Shown: positions 9,085 through 18,821 of the stretch, in pieces
How the letters are laid out: every line of letters begins with the position of its first letter
Numbering within the stretch: position 1 is the first letter of the stretch
Assembly: GCF_902460355.1 (NCBI RefSeq)
Contig: NZ_CABPTO010000002.1
Coordinates: forward strand, 186,001 to 250,000
Direction of reading: 5' to 3'
DNA: 64,000 bases
Source: Streptococcus sp. Marseille-P6264
GTDB taxonomy: Bacteria; Bacillota; Bacilli; Lactobacillales; Streptococcaceae
The notes under the pieces: generated by a model
Told to the model about the DNA's origin: nothing
Databases searched by the model: none
Seen by the model: the letters and a program-made list of their open reading frames with translations, nothing else
Made by a program: the position numbers and the translations under genes

Positions 9085-9819
9085 ATGGAATTAAAGAATA
9101 AAAATGTTTTTATTACTGGCTCTAGCCGTGGGATTGGTTTGGCCATTGCACATAAGTTTGCAAGTGCAGGTGCCAATATTGTCTTGAACGGGCGCGGACA
9201 AATTTCGGACGAAGTTTTAGCTGAGTTTGCTGGCTATCCAATAAAGGTCGTGGCTATTTCAGGCGATGTGTCTGATGGCGCTGATGCTAAGCGAATGGTT
9301 GAGGAGGCGATTGCGGCTTTGGGTTCTGTAGATATCTTGGTCAACAATGCTGGAATTACCCGCGATAAGATTATGCTCAAGATGACAGAGGAAGACTTCG
9401 AGCAAGTGCTGAAGGTCAATCTGACTGGAGCCTTCAATATGACGCAAGCTGTCTTGAAACCAATGACCAAGGCTCGTCAGGGAGCAATTATCAACCTATC
9501 AAGTGTTGTCGGTTTGACTGGTAATGTCGGTCAGGCCAACTATGCAGCCTCTAAAGCTGGCTTGATTGGATTTTCTAAGTCGGTTGCTCGTGAGGTAGCT
9601 GGGCGTAATATCCGTGTCAATGTGATTGCCCCAGGCTTTATCGAATCGGATATGACAGACGGGCTTTCTGAAAAAATCAAAGAAGCTTCTCTGGCTCAAA
9701 TCCCAATGAAGCGGTTCGGAAATACCGAAGAAGTGGCGGATGTTGCCCTATTCTTAGCAGGTCAGGAATACCTTACTGGTCAGGTCATCGCGATTGATGG
9801 CGGACTGACAATGCAGTAA
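9085..9819 (+). CDS. fabG: 3-oxoacyl-ACP reductase
   Basis: 244 aa short-chain dehydrogenase that uses NADPH to reduce 3-oxoacyl-ACP. The cofactor loop TGSSRGIG is at residues 11-18, NNAG follows, and the catalytic Ser (NLSSVVG) and Tyr153-x3-Lys157 (YAASK) are present. The normal C-terminal IDGGLTM is intact. Confidence 0.95.
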   Translation: MELKNKNVFITGSSRGIGLAIAHKFASAGANIVLNGRGQISDEVLAEFAGYPIKVVAISGDVSDGADAKRMVEEAIAALGSVDILVNNAGITRDKIMLKMTEEDFEQVLKVNLTGAFNMTQAVLKPMTKARQGAIINLSSVVGLTGNVGQANYAASKAGLIGFSKSVAREVAGRNIRVNVIAPGFIESDMTDGLSEKIKEASLAQIPMKRFGNTEEVADVALFLAGQEYLTGQVIAIDGGLTMQ

Positions 9820-9869
9820 TTGCTGAATTTGGATTTGACAGTTTACCAATTATCATAAAGGAGTTCACT

Positions 9870-11102
9870 ATGAAACTAAATCGAGTTGTTGTGACAGGTT
9901 ATGGCTTAACCTCTCCCATCGGAAATACACCAGAAGAATTTTGGAATAGTTTAAAAGAAGGTAAGATTGGGATTGGTCCCATCACCAAGTTTGATCATAG
10001 CGATTTTGCTGTTCATAATGCGGCTGAAGTCCAAGACTTTCCTTTTGATAAATACTTTATCAAGAAAGATACCAATCGTTTTGACAACTATTCTTTATAT
10101 GCCTTGTATGCAGCTCAAGAAGCGGTAACAAATGCCAATCTTGATGTAGAAGCAATCGACAAAGATCGCTTTGGTGTCATCGTGGCTTCTGGTATTGGGG
10201 GAATTAAAGAAATCGAAGATCAGGTTATCCGTCTTCATGAAAAAGGTCCAAAACGTGTGAAGCCAATGACTCTTCCAAAAGCTTTGCCAAATATGGCTTC
10301 AGGAAATGTTGCTATGCGCTTCGGAGCAAACGGGATTTGTAAATCAATCAATACAGCTTGTGCCTCATCAAATGATGCGATTGGAGATGCTTTCCGCTCT
10401 ATCAAGTTTGGCTTCCAAGATGTCATGTTAGTTGGTGGATCAGAAGCTTCTATCACTCCATTTGCCATTGCTGGTTTCCAAGCTTTGACTGCCCTATCAA
10501 CTACAGAAGATCCAACTCGTGCTTCTATTCCATTTGATAAAGACCGTAACGGCTTTGTCATGGGAGAAGGTTCTGGTATGTTGGTGCTTGAAAGTCTGGA
10601 ACACGCTGAAAAACGTGGAGCGACTATCTTGGCTGAAGTAGTTGGCTACGGTAATACCTGTGATGCTTACCACATGACTTCTCCACATCCAGAAGGTCAA
10701 GGTGCCATCAAGGCAATTAAATTGGCTTTGGAAGAGGCAGAGATTTCCCCAGAGCAAGTAGCTTATGTCAATGCCCACGGTACTTCAACTCCTGCTAATG
10801 AAAAAGGAGAAAGTGGAGCTATCGTAGCTGTTCTTGGTAAAGAAGTACCTGTATCTTCAACCAAGTCATTCACAGGACACTTGCTTGGAGCTGCAGGAGC
10901 GGTAGAAGCAATCGCTACAATAGAGGCAATTCGCCATAACTTTGTACCAAAAACAGCTGGAACAAGTGAATTGTCAGACTATATTGAAGCGAACGTCGTT
11001 TATGGACAAGGCTTGGAGCAAGAAATTCCTTATGCGATTTCCAATACATTTGGTTTTGGCGGCCACAATGCTGTTCTGGCATTCAAGCGTTGGGAGGGCT
11101 AG
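9870..11102 (+). CDS. fabF: Beta-ketoacyl-ACP synthase II
   Basis: 410 aa chain-elongating condensing enzyme. The active-site Cys164 is in NTACASSNDAIG, with histidines in NAHGTSTPANEK and FTGHLLGAAGAVE and the GFGGHNA tail. It probably elongates both saturated and unsaturated intermediates, since no FabB is present. Its TAG is directly followed by the accB ATG. Confidence 0.95.
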   Translation: MKLNRVVVTGYGLTSPIGNTPEEFWNSLKEGKIGIGPITKFDHSDFAVHNAAEVQDFPFDKYFIKKDTNRFDNYSLYALYAAQEAVTNANLDVEAIDKDRFGVIVASGIGGIKEIEDQVIRLHEKGPKRVKPMTLPKALPNMASGNVAMRFGANGICKSINTACASSNDAIGDAFRSIKFGFQDVMLVGGSEASITPFAIAGFQALTALSTTEDPTRASIPFDKDRNGFVMGEGSGMLVLESLEHAEKRGATILAEVVGYGNTCDAYHMTSPHPEGQGAIKAIKLALEEAEISPEQVAYVNAHGTSTPANEKGESGAIVAVLGKEVPVSSTKSFTGHLLGAAGAVEAIATIEAIRHNFVPKTAGTSELSDYIEANVVYGQGLEQEIPYAISNTFGFGGHNAVLAFKRWEG

Positions 11103-11600
11103 ATGAATATCAATGAAATTAAAGACTTGATGGCTCAGTTTGACCAATCAAGCCTGCGTGAATTTTCTTACAAAAATCAAAGTGATGAATTGACTTTCAG
11201 CAAGAATGAAAGTTCTGCCGCAGTCGCAACAACTCCAGCAGCCAGTGCAGCCCCTGTTGTAGCTCCAGTGCAGCCAGCAAGTGCACCTGTATCTGAGACA
11301 GTTTCCCAAGCAGCTCCAACTGCAGCACCTGAGGTGGCTCCAGAGGCCCCAGCACCAGCTGCTGAGGGTGATGTCGTGGAAAGTCCCTTGGTTGGCGTGG
11401 CTTACTTGGCCGCAGGTCCAGATAAACCAGCTTTTGTCAGTGTAGGAGACCAAGTTAAAAAAGGTCAAACCCTGATGATTATTGAAGCCATGAAGGTCAT
11501 GAATGAAGTGCCAGCACCGAAAGATGGTCTGATTACAGAAATTCTGGTTCAGAATGAAGAAATGGTTGAGTTTGGGAAAGGGCTGGTACGCATCAAATGA
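11103..11600 (+). CDS. accB: Biotin carboxyl carrier protein of acetyl-CoA carboxylase
   Basis: 165 aa. An N-terminal region is joined by a long Ala/Pro/Val-rich flexible linker (about residues 40-88) to the C-terminal biotinyl domain, with the biotin-acceptor Lys131 in EAMKVMNE. It carries the carboxyl group between AccC and AccDA. It overlaps fabZ by 4 bases. Confidence 0.95.
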   Translation: MNINEIKDLMAQFDQSSLREFSYKNQSDELTFSKNESSAAVATTPAASAAPVVAPVQPASAPVSETVSQAAPTAAPEVAPEAPAPAAEGDVVESPLVGVAYLAAGPDKPAFVSVGDQVKKGQTLMIIEAMKVMNEVPAPKDGLITEILVQNEEMVEFGKGLVRIK

Positions 11601-12019
11601 TTGATTTCAATGCAATAAAAGAGGCGCTTCCGCACCGCTATCCTATGTTGTTGGTGGACCGTGTATTGGAAGTCAGCGAAGATGAGATTGTCGCTTTGAA
11701 AAATGTGACAATCAACGAGCCATTCTTTAACGGACATTTCCCTCAGTATCCAGTTATGCCAGGTGTCTTAATCATGGAAGCACTGGCTCAAACGGCTGGT
11801 GTGCTGGAATTGTCTAAAGAAGAAAACAAGGGCAAGCTGGTCTTCTATGCTGGCATGGACAAGGTTAAGTTCAAGAAGCAAGTTGTACCAGGCGATCAGC
11901 TGATTATGACGGCCAAGTTTGTCAAGCGTCGCGGAACCATTGCAGTGGTAGAGGCCAAGGCCGAAGTTGACGGTAAACTTGCAGCCAGCGGAACCTTGAC
12001 CTTTGCGATTGGTCAATAA
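11597..12019 (+). CDS. fabZ: 3-hydroxyacyl-ACP dehydratase
   Basis: 140 aa hot-dog fold dehydratase that makes trans-2-enoyl-ACP, the substrate of both FabK and FabM. The active-site His47 and Glu61 lie in [20 protein letters not shown]. It is embedded between accB and accC, as in other streptococci. Confidence 0.95.
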   Translation: MIDFNAIKEALPHRYPMLLVDRVLEVSEDEIVALKNVTINEPFFNGHFPQYPVMPGVLIMEALAQTAGVLELSKEENKGKLVFYAGMDKVKFKKQVVPGDQLIMTAKFVKRRGTIAVVEAKAEVDGKLAASGTLTFAIGQ

Positions 12020-12037
12020 GAAAGAGGAGATTTCACC

Positions 12038-13405
12038 ATGTTTCGTAAAATTTTAATTGCTAACCGTGGGGAAATTGCGGTCAGAATTATTCGTGCAGCT
12101 CGCGAGCTAGGAATTGATACTGTCGCTGTTTATTCAACGGCTGACAAGGAAGCACTCCACACCCTACTGGCTGATGAGGCGGTTTGTATCGGACCAGCCA
12201 AGTCTACGGATTCTTATCTGAATATGAATGCTGTCCTATCTGCTGCTGTTCTGACAGGTGCAGAAGCCATTCACCCTGGTTTTGGTTTTTTGAGTGAAAA
12301 CTCTAAATTTGCGACCATGTGCGAAGAAGTCGGCATTAAGTTTATTGGACCTTCAGGTGCTGTTATGGACTTGATGGGGGACAAGATTAATGCTCGGGCT
12401 CAGATGATTAAGGCCAAAGTACCAGTTATCCCAGGTTCTGATGGAGAAGTCCATACCTCTGAAGAAGCCTTGGAAGTAGCCGAAAAAATTGGCTATCCAG
12501 TCATGCTCAAAGCTTCTGCTGGTGGCGGCGGTAAGGGCATTCGTAAGGTTGAAAAGCCTGAGGATTTAGTAGCGGCCTTTGAGTCTGCTTCTAGTGAAGC
12601 CAAAGCGGCTTTTGGTAATGGTGCTATGTATATGGAGCGGGTTATCTATCCAGCGCGCCATATTGAAGTCCAGATTTTAGCAGATCAGCAGGGGCATGTC
12701 GTCCACTTGGGCGAGCGGGATTGCTCTTTGCAGCGGAATAATCAGAAGGTACTGGAAGAAAGTCCATCTGTGGCAATTGGGAAAACCCTACGCCAGCAGA
12801 TTGGGGAAGCGGCTGTTCGAGCAGCTGAGTCTGTCGGCTATGAAAATGCTGGGACGATTGAGTTTCTGCTGGATGAAGCCAAGGGTGAATTCTACTTTAT
12901 GGAGATGAATACTCGGGTGCAGGTTGAGCACCCAGTGACTGAGTTTGTTACCGGTGTGGATATTGTTAAAGAGCAGATTAAGATTGCGGATGGTCAAGAG
13001 CTGTCCTTTAGTCAAGAAGATGTTGAAATTCGCGGTCATGCGATTGAATGTCGGATCAATGCTGAAAATCCAGCCTTTAACTTTGCACCGAGCCCAGGCA
13101 AGATTTCCAATCTTTATCTGCCAAGTGGTGGAGTGGGATTGCGCGTGGATTCAGCAGTCTATCCTGGCTACACCATTCCTCCTTACTATGACAGTATGAT
13201 TGCCAAAATCATCGTTCACGGGGAAAATCGCTTTGATGCCCTGATGAAGATGCAACGGGCCCTCTATGAGCTAGAAATCGACGGTGTTGTGACCAATAGC
13301 AGTTTCCAGCTGGATTTGATTTCAGATCCTAATGTGATTGCTGGTGATTATGATACAGCTTTTCTCATGGAGAAGTTCCTTCCGGCTTATCAAGAGAAAA
13401 AATAG
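12038..13405 (+). CDS. accC: Biotin carboxylase subunit of acetyl-CoA carboxylase
   Basis: 455 aa ATP-grasp enzyme that carboxylates biotin on AccB. FRKILIANRGEIAVRIIRA is at the N-terminus, the ATP lid ASAGGGGKGIR follows, then the catalytic FMEMNTRVQVEHPVTE. It has the full family length and AGGAG 10 bases before the ATG. Confidence 0.96.
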   Translation: MFRKILIANRGEIAVRIIRAARELGIDTVAVYSTADKEALHTLLADEAVCIGPAKSTDSYLNMNAVLSAAVLTGAEAIHPGFGFLSENSKFATMCEEVGIKFIGPSGAVMDLMGDKINARAQMIKAKVPVIPGSDGEVHTSEEALEVAEKIGYPVMLKASAGGGGKGIRKVEKPEDLVAAFESASSEAKAAFGNGAMYMERVIYPARHIEVQILADQQGHVVHLGERDCSLQRNNQKVLEESPSVAIGKTLRQQIGEAAVRAAESVGYENAGTIEFLLDEAKGEFYFMEMNTRVQVEHPVTEFVTGVDIVKEQIKIADGQELSFSQEDVEIRGHAIECRINAENPAFNFAPSPGKISNLYLPSGGVGLRVDSAVYPGYTIPPYYDSMIAKIIVHGENRFDALMKMQRALYELEIDGVVTNSSFQLDLISDPNVIAGDYDTAFLMEKFLPAYQEKK

Positions 13406-13470
13406 ATGACAAGGAGTGATTTTGTTTGAAAGAAGCAGAATCACTCTAAAATTTAATGAAGGAGTAAGCA

Positions 13471-14334
13471 ATGCCTTTGTTTTCAAAAAAGGATAAATAT
13501 ATTCGAATCAATCCTAATCGTTCCTCTCGTGCCTTGCCTCAGCCAAAACCAGAAGTTCCAGATGAGCTTTTTTCCAAGTGTCCAGGTTGTAAGCATATCA
13601 TTTATCAAAAGGATTTGGGGGCAGAGCGTGTCTGTCCAAGCTGTGGCTACACTTTTCGGATTTCAGCTTTTGAGCGCCTGAGTTTGACGGTGGATGAAGG
13701 AAGCTTTGAGGAATTGTTCACAGGTATTGAGACGACAGATCCCTTACATTTTCCAAATTATCAAGAAAAACTGGCAAAGATGCGGGAAAAGACTGGTCTA
13801 GATGAAGCCGTTTTGACAGGAACCGCTCTGATAAAAGGTCACAAATCTGCCCTTGGGATCATGGATTCTAACTTTATCATGGCTTCCATGGGAACGGTTG
13901 TTGGTGAGAAGATTACCCGCCTCTTTGAGTATGCGACAGAGCATCAGTTGCCAGTCGTCCTCTTTACAGCTTCTGGCGGTGCCCGCATGCAGGAAGGTAT
14001 CATGAGCTTGATGCAAATGGCTAAAACTTCTGCTGCTGTGCAACGTCATTCAAAGGCTGGTCTTTTTTACCTGACCGTTTTGACAGATCCGACTACAGGC
14101 GGTGTAACAGCTTCCTTCGCTATGGAAGGGGATATTATCTTGGCAGAAGCGCAGGCTCTGATAGGCTTTGCTGGTCGCCGGGTTATTGAGTCGACTGTAC
14201 GGGAAAAATTGCCAGATGATTTTCAAAAGGCAGAGTTTTTGCTGGAGCATGGCTTTGTTGATGCGATTGTCAAACGTGGTGAATTGCGGGATCGGATTGC
14301 TACTCTCTTGAGCTTTCATGGAGGTGACCAATGA
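13471..14334 (+). CDS. accD: Acetyl-CoA carboxyltransferase beta subunit
   Basis: 287 aa. A four-Cys zinc ribbon (Cys37, Cys40, Cys55, Cys58) is followed by the crotonase-like carboxyltransferase domain with [18 protein letters not shown] and the oxyanion segment [11 protein letters not shown]. It pairs with AccA, whose start overlaps its stop (ATGA). Confidence 0.95.
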   Translation: MPLFSKKDKYIRINPNRSSRALPQPKPEVPDELFSKCPGCKHIIYQKDLGAERVCPSCGYTFRISAFERLSLTVDEGSFEELFTGIETTDPLHFPNYQEKLAKMREKTGLDEAVLTGTALIKGHKSALGIMDSNFIMASMGTVVGEKITRLFEYATEHQLPVVLFTASGGARMQEGIMSLMQMAKTSAAVQRHSKAGLFYLTVLTDPTTGGVTASFAMEGDIILAEAQALIGFAGRRVIESTVREKLPDDFQKAEFLLEHGFVDAIVKRGELRDRIATLLSFHGGDQ

Positions 14335-15101
14335 CAAAAATCAGTCAGATTATCAAAGCAGCGCGTGATCAGTCCCGTTTGACGGCTCTGGATTTTGCCC
14401 AAGGCATTTTTGATGATTTTGTGGAATTGCACGGAGATCGTGGTTTTCGTGATGATGGTGCTGTCATTGGCGGTATCGGAACATTAAATGGTCAGCCGAT
14501 CACAGTGGTCGGTATTCAAAAAGGTCGCAATTTGCAAGACAATCTGCGACGAAACTTTGGACAACCTCATCCTGAAGGCTATCGTAAGGCCTTGCGTCTC
14601 ATGAAACAGGCTGAGAAATTTGGCCGTCCAGTCGTGACCTTTATCAATACGGCTGGTGCCTATCCTGGCGTCGGTGCTGAAGAGCGCGGACAGGGTGAGG
14701 CAATTGCCTGTAATCTCATGGAAATGAGCGATCTGCAAGTGCCCATTATTGCCATTATCATCGGCGAGGGTGGCTCTGGTGGGGCGCTAGCCTTGGCAGT
14801 TGCTGACAAGGTCTGGATGCTGGAAAACTCTATGTATGCCATTCTCAGTCCTGAAGGCTTTGCTTCGATTTTATGGAAGGATGGCAGCCGAGCAATGGAG
14901 GCGGCTGAGATGATGAAAATCACCTCGCATGAGCTTTTGCAGATGGGTGTCGTTGAGAAGGTCATCCCCGAACGCGGCTTTAATAAAAATGAGCTCCTAG
15001 CTGCAGTCAAGCAAGAGATCAGTACTGAACTAGCGGAACTTTCTAAACTTTCCCTTGACCAACTCTTAGAAGAGCGTTATCAACGTTTTAGAAAATATTA
15101 G
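14331..15101 (+). CDS. accA: Acetyl-CoA carboxyltransferase alpha subunit
   Basis: 256 aa carboxyltransferase partner of Acc[38 protein letters not shown] and [16 protein letters not shown] are all present. It is the last gene of the fatty-acid locus. The C-terminal segment ([17 protein letters not shown]) is found again, decayed, at about 16.05 kb. Confidence 0.95.
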   Translation: MTKISQIIKAARDQSRLTALDFAQGIFDDFVELHGDRGFRDDGAVIGGIGTLNGQPITVVGIQKGRNLQDNLRRNFGQPHPEGYRKALRLMKQAEKFGRPVVTFINTAGAYPGVGAEERGQGEAIACNLMEMSDLQVPIIAIIIGEGGSGGALALAVADKVWMLENSMYAILSPEGFASILWKDGSRAMEAAEMMKITSHELLQMGVVEKVIPERGFNKNELLAAVKQEISTELAELSKLSLDQLLEERYQRFRKY

Positions 15102-15103
15102 CC

Positions 15104-15125
15104 AGAAGCCTTAGGGCTTCTTTTT
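15104..15125 (+). terminator. Terminator of the fab/acc operon
   Basis: AGAAGCC-TTA-GGGCTTCT stem followed by TTTTT, three bases after the accA stop. Confidence 0.85.
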
Positions 15126-15284
15126 CATGCTTGAGAGAGGTATGGAGGCAGTTAAGGCAGGTAATATATTTAGGTTTGACATGTAGCAATATATTCTCTT
15201 TATAGAGGCCATATAAAATATATATTATACAAGCTGCCAGACCTATGTTAAGATAGTTGCTAATCAAAAGAAATGAGGTTTCAT

Positions 15285-15833
15285 ATGTCAAAATTTACTA
15301 TCCATACGATTGAGTCTGCACCAGCTGAGGTGAAAGAGGTTTTAGAAACGGTTCAAAAAGATAACGGTGGCTACATTCCCAATCTTATCGGTCTTTTGGC
15401 CAATGCGCCAACGGCTTTGGAAACTTATCGGACGGTTGGAGCTATCAATCGCCGTAACAGTCTGACACCGACTGAGCGTGAAGTAGTGCAGATAACGGCC
15501 GCGGTCACTAATGGCTGTGCTTTCTGTGTAGCGGGTCATACAGCCTTTTCAATCAAGCAGATTCAAATGAATGATGATCTTTTGGAGGCTCTGCGCAATC
15601 GTACTCCGATTGATACAGATCCGAAGCTAGATACGCTTGCTAAATTTACCATTGCCGTCATTAATACCAAGGGACGAGTCGGAGACGAGGCTTTGGCAGA
15701 CTTCCTAGAAGCGGGCTATACGCATGAGAATGCTCTGGATGTGGTTCTGGGTGTCAGCCTTGCGACCCTCTGCAATTATGCCAATAATATGGCCAACACA
15801 CCAATTAATCCGGAATTGCAGCCTTATGCTTAG
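15285..15833 (+). CDS. Carboxymuconolactone decarboxylase/AhpD-like protein
   Basis: 182 aa. The redox-type CxxC with a following His (NGCAFCVAGH; Cys78, Cys81, His85) is the hallmark of the AhpD/CMD fold, an all-helical protein often active as a peroxidase-linked thiol reductase. The ATG at 15285 is chosen because ATGAGG precedes it; the in-frame ATG at 15273 has no ribosome site. It stands alone between the accA terminator and repeat copy 2. Substrate and partner are unknown. Confidence 0.8.
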   Translation: MSKFTIHTIESAPAEVKEVLETVQKDNGGYIPNLIGLLANAPTALETYRTVGAINRRNSLTPTEREVVQITAAVTNGCAFCVAGHTAFSIKQIQMNDDLLEALRNRTPIDTDPKLDTLAKFTIAVINTKGRVGDEALADFLEAGYTHENALDVVLGVSLATLCNYANNMANTPINPELQPYA

Positions 15834-15846
15834 CCTTTGAGGAGAT

Positions 15847-16023
15847 GAGAGTGGGACAGAAATCGGTAATTCGTTAGAATTCGATTTCGTCGTCCCACCT
15901 CCGCACAGTTGAGTAGGGCTGTAAAAGCTGATGAAATCAGCGTAATAGAGCCCACTCAACCACTGCGTCTTGCTCGACAATCCAAAGACAATTGAGAGGC
16001 TAGGACTTTTGTCCCAGACTCTT
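15847..16023 (-). repeat. MITE-like repeat, copy 2 (inverted)
   Basis: Reverse-complement copy of the element at 1638, with the same termini (GAGAGTGGGACAGAAA at its left edge, TTTTGTCCCAGACTCTT at its right edge) and the same internal sequence with few changes. Confidence 0.85.
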
Positions 16024-16047
16024 ATCATTAGCTATAGCCAAGTAAAA

Positions 16048-16119
16048 ACTAGTCCCGAGCTGGGGAGACTTTCCCTGGCTCAACTTCTGAAAGAGCTTTA
16101 CTAATACTTTAGAAAATAT
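16048..16119 (+). pseudogene. Decayed duplicate of the accA 3' end
   Basis: Reading from 16048 gives TSPELGRLSLAQLLKELY, a stop, then YFRKY. This aligns with the AccA C-terminus ([24 protein letters not shown]). A GAAGCC/GGCTTC terminator follows, as after true accA. It is a leftover of a duplication that now flanks the AhpD-like gene and repeat copy 2; it is not translated. Confidence 0.7.
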
Positions 16120-16127
16120 AAAAAATT

Positions 16128-16148
16128 GAAGCCGAAAGGCTTCTTTTT
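16128..16148 (+). terminator. Terminator copy following the accA remnant
   Basis: GAAGCC-GAAA-GGCTTC followed by TTTTT, homologous to the accA terminator at 15104. Confidence 0.7.
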
Positions 16149-16191
16149 ATACTTGTTTTTTAATGTTTTGTGTGATATTATATTTTAAGAA

Positions 16192-16213
16192 ACAAATGTT
16201 GCGCAACAATTGT
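16192..16213. promoter_or_regulatory. Palindromic operator of the TetR-ABC operon
   Basis: The perfect core TGTTGCGCAACA (16197-16208) sits in a longer imperfect palindrome between a TATTATAT -10-like box and the regulator's ribosome site. The placement suits repression by the TetR-family protein encoded next. Confidence 0.65.
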
Positions 16214-16230
16214 ATCTAAAAGGAGTTCTG

Positions 16231-16809
16231 ATGCCACCTAAAAATAAATTTACTCGTGATGAAATTATCCAAGCAGCTCTAGGGATTGTCAGAGAAGACG
16301 GTTTGGCTGGTTTGACGGCTCGTTCTCTGGCGGAACGATTACATTCTAGCCCCAAGGTCATTTTCGGTCAGTTTGAAAATATGGAGGATCTAAGTCATTC
16401 GGTTGTTCGGGCGGCTGAATTCGTTCTGGTCCAATATATCCGTTCGGCTTTGGAGCGAGCCAAGCCTTTCAGAGCAGTTGGTATGGCCTATATTCTTTTT
16501 GCCAGTCAGGAACCTCAGCTTTTTAAAATTCTCTATCTAAATCCTCACAAGCACCCCATTGAGTCTTTCAAGGACTTTTTACCTCAGAAAGACCATAGTT
16601 ATCAGCAGATATTAGAGTCGATTGTGGAGGATTATCCCATGTCCATAGAGAGTGCAGAGTTTGTTTATCAGCATTTATTTATCTATTCTCATGGTTTGGC
16701 TAGCATGATAGCAGCGGGTATTTATTCTTTTAGTCAGGAGGAAGTGACAGAACGCTTAACGCAAGTATTTACTGCCCTCCTAAAGGAAATGAAAGGAAAG
16801 CAAGAATGA
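16231..16809 (+). CDS. TetR/AcrR-family transcriptional regulator
   Basis: 192 aa from the ATG at 16231, preceded by AAAAGGAGTTCTG. The helix-turn-helix is at about residues 8-50 (FTRDEIIQAALGIVREDG, then LTARSLAERLHSSPKVIFGQF). The C-terminal ligand domain is not assignable. It overlaps the ABC ATPase gene by 4 bases, and a palindrome lies in its promoter, so it probably represses its own operon and responds to a molecule handled by the transporter. Confidence 0.88.
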   Translation: MPPKNKFTRDEIIQAALGIVREDGLAGLTARSLAERLHSSPKVIFGQFENMEDLSHSVVRAAEFVLVQYIRSALERAKPFRAVGMAYILFASQEPQLFKILYLNPHKHPIESFKDFLPQKDHSYQQILESIVEDYPMSIESAEFVYQHLFIYSHGLASMIAAGIYSFSQEEVTERLTQVFTALLKEMKGKQE

Positions 16810-17486
16810 TTAGATTAAAGGAAATTCGCAAGTCCCACAATGGAAGAGAAGTTTTAAAAGGGATCGACTTAGAGATTGTTGACCAAGATTACTTGGTCAT
16901 TTTGGGAGCTTCTGGATCTGGAAAGTCAACCTTGCTCAACGTTTTATCAGGCCTAGAAAAACCAGACAGTGGTCATGTATACTACGGTGAGGAAGATCTA
17001 TCCCAGCTGACAGAAGCTCAATTGACGGCTTTTCGTCGAGCGAAGATTGCCTTTATTTTTCAGCAGTATTTCTTACTTCCAAATCTCACAGTGGAGCAAA
17101 ATGTCAAAATGGGCGCCAACCTAGCAGGCAATCAAGATTATGTCCGTATTTTGGAGGCTTTAGGTTTAGGTGATCAACTTCAGCATTATCCAAGTCAGCT
17201 GTCAGGTGGTGAGCAGCAGCGGGTGGCTATTGCACGAGCCCTAGCTAAAAGACCGCGTGTCCTCTTTTTGGACGAGCCGACTGGAGCCTTGGACGAAGCA
17301 ACAGGTCGTCAGATTCTAGCCTATATTTCAAGTCTTCAAGAGGAGCTAGGTTTTACGCTGGTCATGGTGACCCACAATGCAAATATTGCTCAGATGGCTA
17401 AGACTGTGGTTCATATCAATAGCGGTCAGATTCAAAGCTTAGAGACAAATAGCCAGCCTAAGACGGCCTATGAGATTGGATGGTAA
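16806..17486 (+). CDS. ABC transporter ATP-binding protein (MacB/LolD type)
   Basis: 226 aa. Walker [10 protein letters not shown] at residues 34-42, signature [15 protein letters not shown], Walker [13 protein letters not shown] and an H-loop in VMVTHN. These are typical of ATPases paired with FtsX-like permeases. It lies between its TetR regulator and the permease. Confidence 0.93.
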   Translation: MIRLKEIRKSHNGREVLKGIDLEIVDQDYLVILGASGSGKSTLLNVLSGLEKPDSGHVYYGEEDLSQLTEAQLTAFRRAKIAFIFQQYFLLPNLTVEQNVKMGANLAGNQDYVRILEALGLGDQLQHYPSQLSGGEQQRVAIARALAKRPRVLFLDEPTGALDEATGRQILAYISSLQEELGFTLVMVTHNANIAQMAKTVVHINSGQIQSLETNSQPKTAYEIGW

Positions 17487-17489
17487 GCT

Positions 17490-18641
17490 ATGTTTTCAAT
17501 AAAAGATTTGTATAGATTAGTCGTTGTATCAATTATTAGCTTTTGTGCGGTCTTTGTGACCAATCTCTTCTTAAATTTTTATCTGGATATCCGTTTATTA
17601 GATCAAACAAATTGGTTGCCTGAGATTCGAGCTGCTTACGATGCTCAAGTTGCGATTTCTTGGTTGATTGCATCCATTAGCGGAGCTGTTTTATCCCTAA
17701 CATCGATACTCCTCCTCTTCTTTTACATTCGGCAATTTATTGACCAGCATAAGCCAGAATTAGGAATTCTGAAGGCTCTGGGCTATAAAAACTGGGAAGT
17801 TGCTCGAAAGTTTTGGCTTTTTAGTCTTCCAATTGGTTTGGGAACAGGCACTGGCTACTTCTCTTCGTTTGTCATGATGCCACATTTTTATCAGTTGCGT
17901 AATCAAAGCGGAGTTTTGCCTGAAATTACCATCCGGCAACATTGGCCCCTCTTCTTGTTTCTCGTTGTCTTGCCGACTCTTGCCTTTGCTGCTTTAGCTG
18001 TTCTCTACGCTAGTTATTGTCTACGTTTGCCTGCTCTAGACTTGCTCAAGCGGGTCAGCCCTAGTCGAAGGTCACCAAAAAGAAAAACAGTAAAGCAAAT
18101 AAGGAAAGACCGCCCCTTTTTAACAGACCTTTCTGCCAGTCTGCTCTGGTCTAGAAAGTTATTAATTTTCTTTGTCATTTTCGGTTCGATGTGCTTTTCA
18201 GCTATGATTCAACTATCATTTGGTATGAAAGAATTGACAGATGAGACCATTCAGATCATGATGATGTCAATCGGTACTGTCCTGTCAGTGGCAATCCTCT
18301 ATCTGTCGCTGGGAGTACTCCTGCAGGAAAATCAAGAAACCCTAGCTATTATGAAGGTTTTTGGTTATAGTAGAAATGAGTGCCATAAGAGTTTGTTTGC
18401 TCCCTACCGCTTTCTTGCTTTTTTGGGCTTCGTTTTAGGAACAGGCTATCAATACGGGATTATGCAGCTTTTACTCAGATTGATGGAAAAATCCATAGCT
18501 CAGAAAGTTGACTATGATTTTGATTTTGGAGTCTGCCTGATGACTTTGCTAGTCTTTGTCTTAGTCTATGAAAGTTTAATCTATTTATCCAACAGGAGGC
18601 TAGATCAACTGACTATTAAGCAGGTCATGTTGGGAGAATAA
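17490..18641 (+). CDS. FtsX-like ABC transporter permease
   Basis: 383 aa with two blocks of hydrophobic helices, each preceding the FtsX-type signature (HKPELGILKALGYKNWEVARKF at about 90-111, cut here after GYK in family models, and ETLAIMKVFGYSRNECHKS at about 285-303). The substrate is unknown; antimicrobial peptides or lipids are typical for the class. It is the last gene of the TetR operon, and its stop abuts repeat copy 3. Confidence 0.85.
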   Translation: MFSIKDLYRLVVVSIISFCAVFVTNLFLNFYLDIRLLDQTNWLPEIRAAYDAQVAISWLIASISGAVLSLTSILLLFFYIRQFIDQHKPELGILKALGYKNWEVARKFWLFSLPIGLGTGTGYFSSFVMMPHFYQLRNQSGVLPEITIRQHWPLFLFLVVLPTLAFAALAVLYASYCLRLPALDLLKRVSPSRRSPKRKTVKQIRKDRPFLTDLSASLLWSRKLLIFFVIFGSMCFSAMIQLSFGMKELTDETIQIMMMSIGTVLSVAILYLSLGVLLQENQETLAIMKVFGYSRNECHKSLFAPYRFLAFLGFVLGTGYQYGIMQLLLRLMEKSIAQKVDYDFDFGVCLMTLLVFVLVYESLIYLSNRRLDQLTIKQVMLGE

Positions 18642-18821
18642 AAGAGGCTGGGACAAAAGTCCTAGCCTCTCAATTGTCTTTGGAATGTCGAGCAAGACGC
18701 AGTGGTTGAGTGGGCTCTACTACGCTGATTTCATCAGCTTTTACAGCCCTACTCAACTGTGCGGAGGTGGGACGACGAAATCGAATTCTAACGAATGACC
18801 GATTTCTGTCCCACTCTCTTT
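18641..18821 (+). repeat. MITE-like repeat, copy 3
   Basis: Same element as at 1638. The left terminus starts at the permease stop codon. The right terminus lies inside the coding sequence of the converging NUDIX gene and supplies its last codons and stop. Confidence 0.88.

Noticed and set aside
15088..15291. Minus-strand membrane-like frame after accA
   Set aside because: No ribosome site; it overlaps the accA terminator and the next gene's start region.
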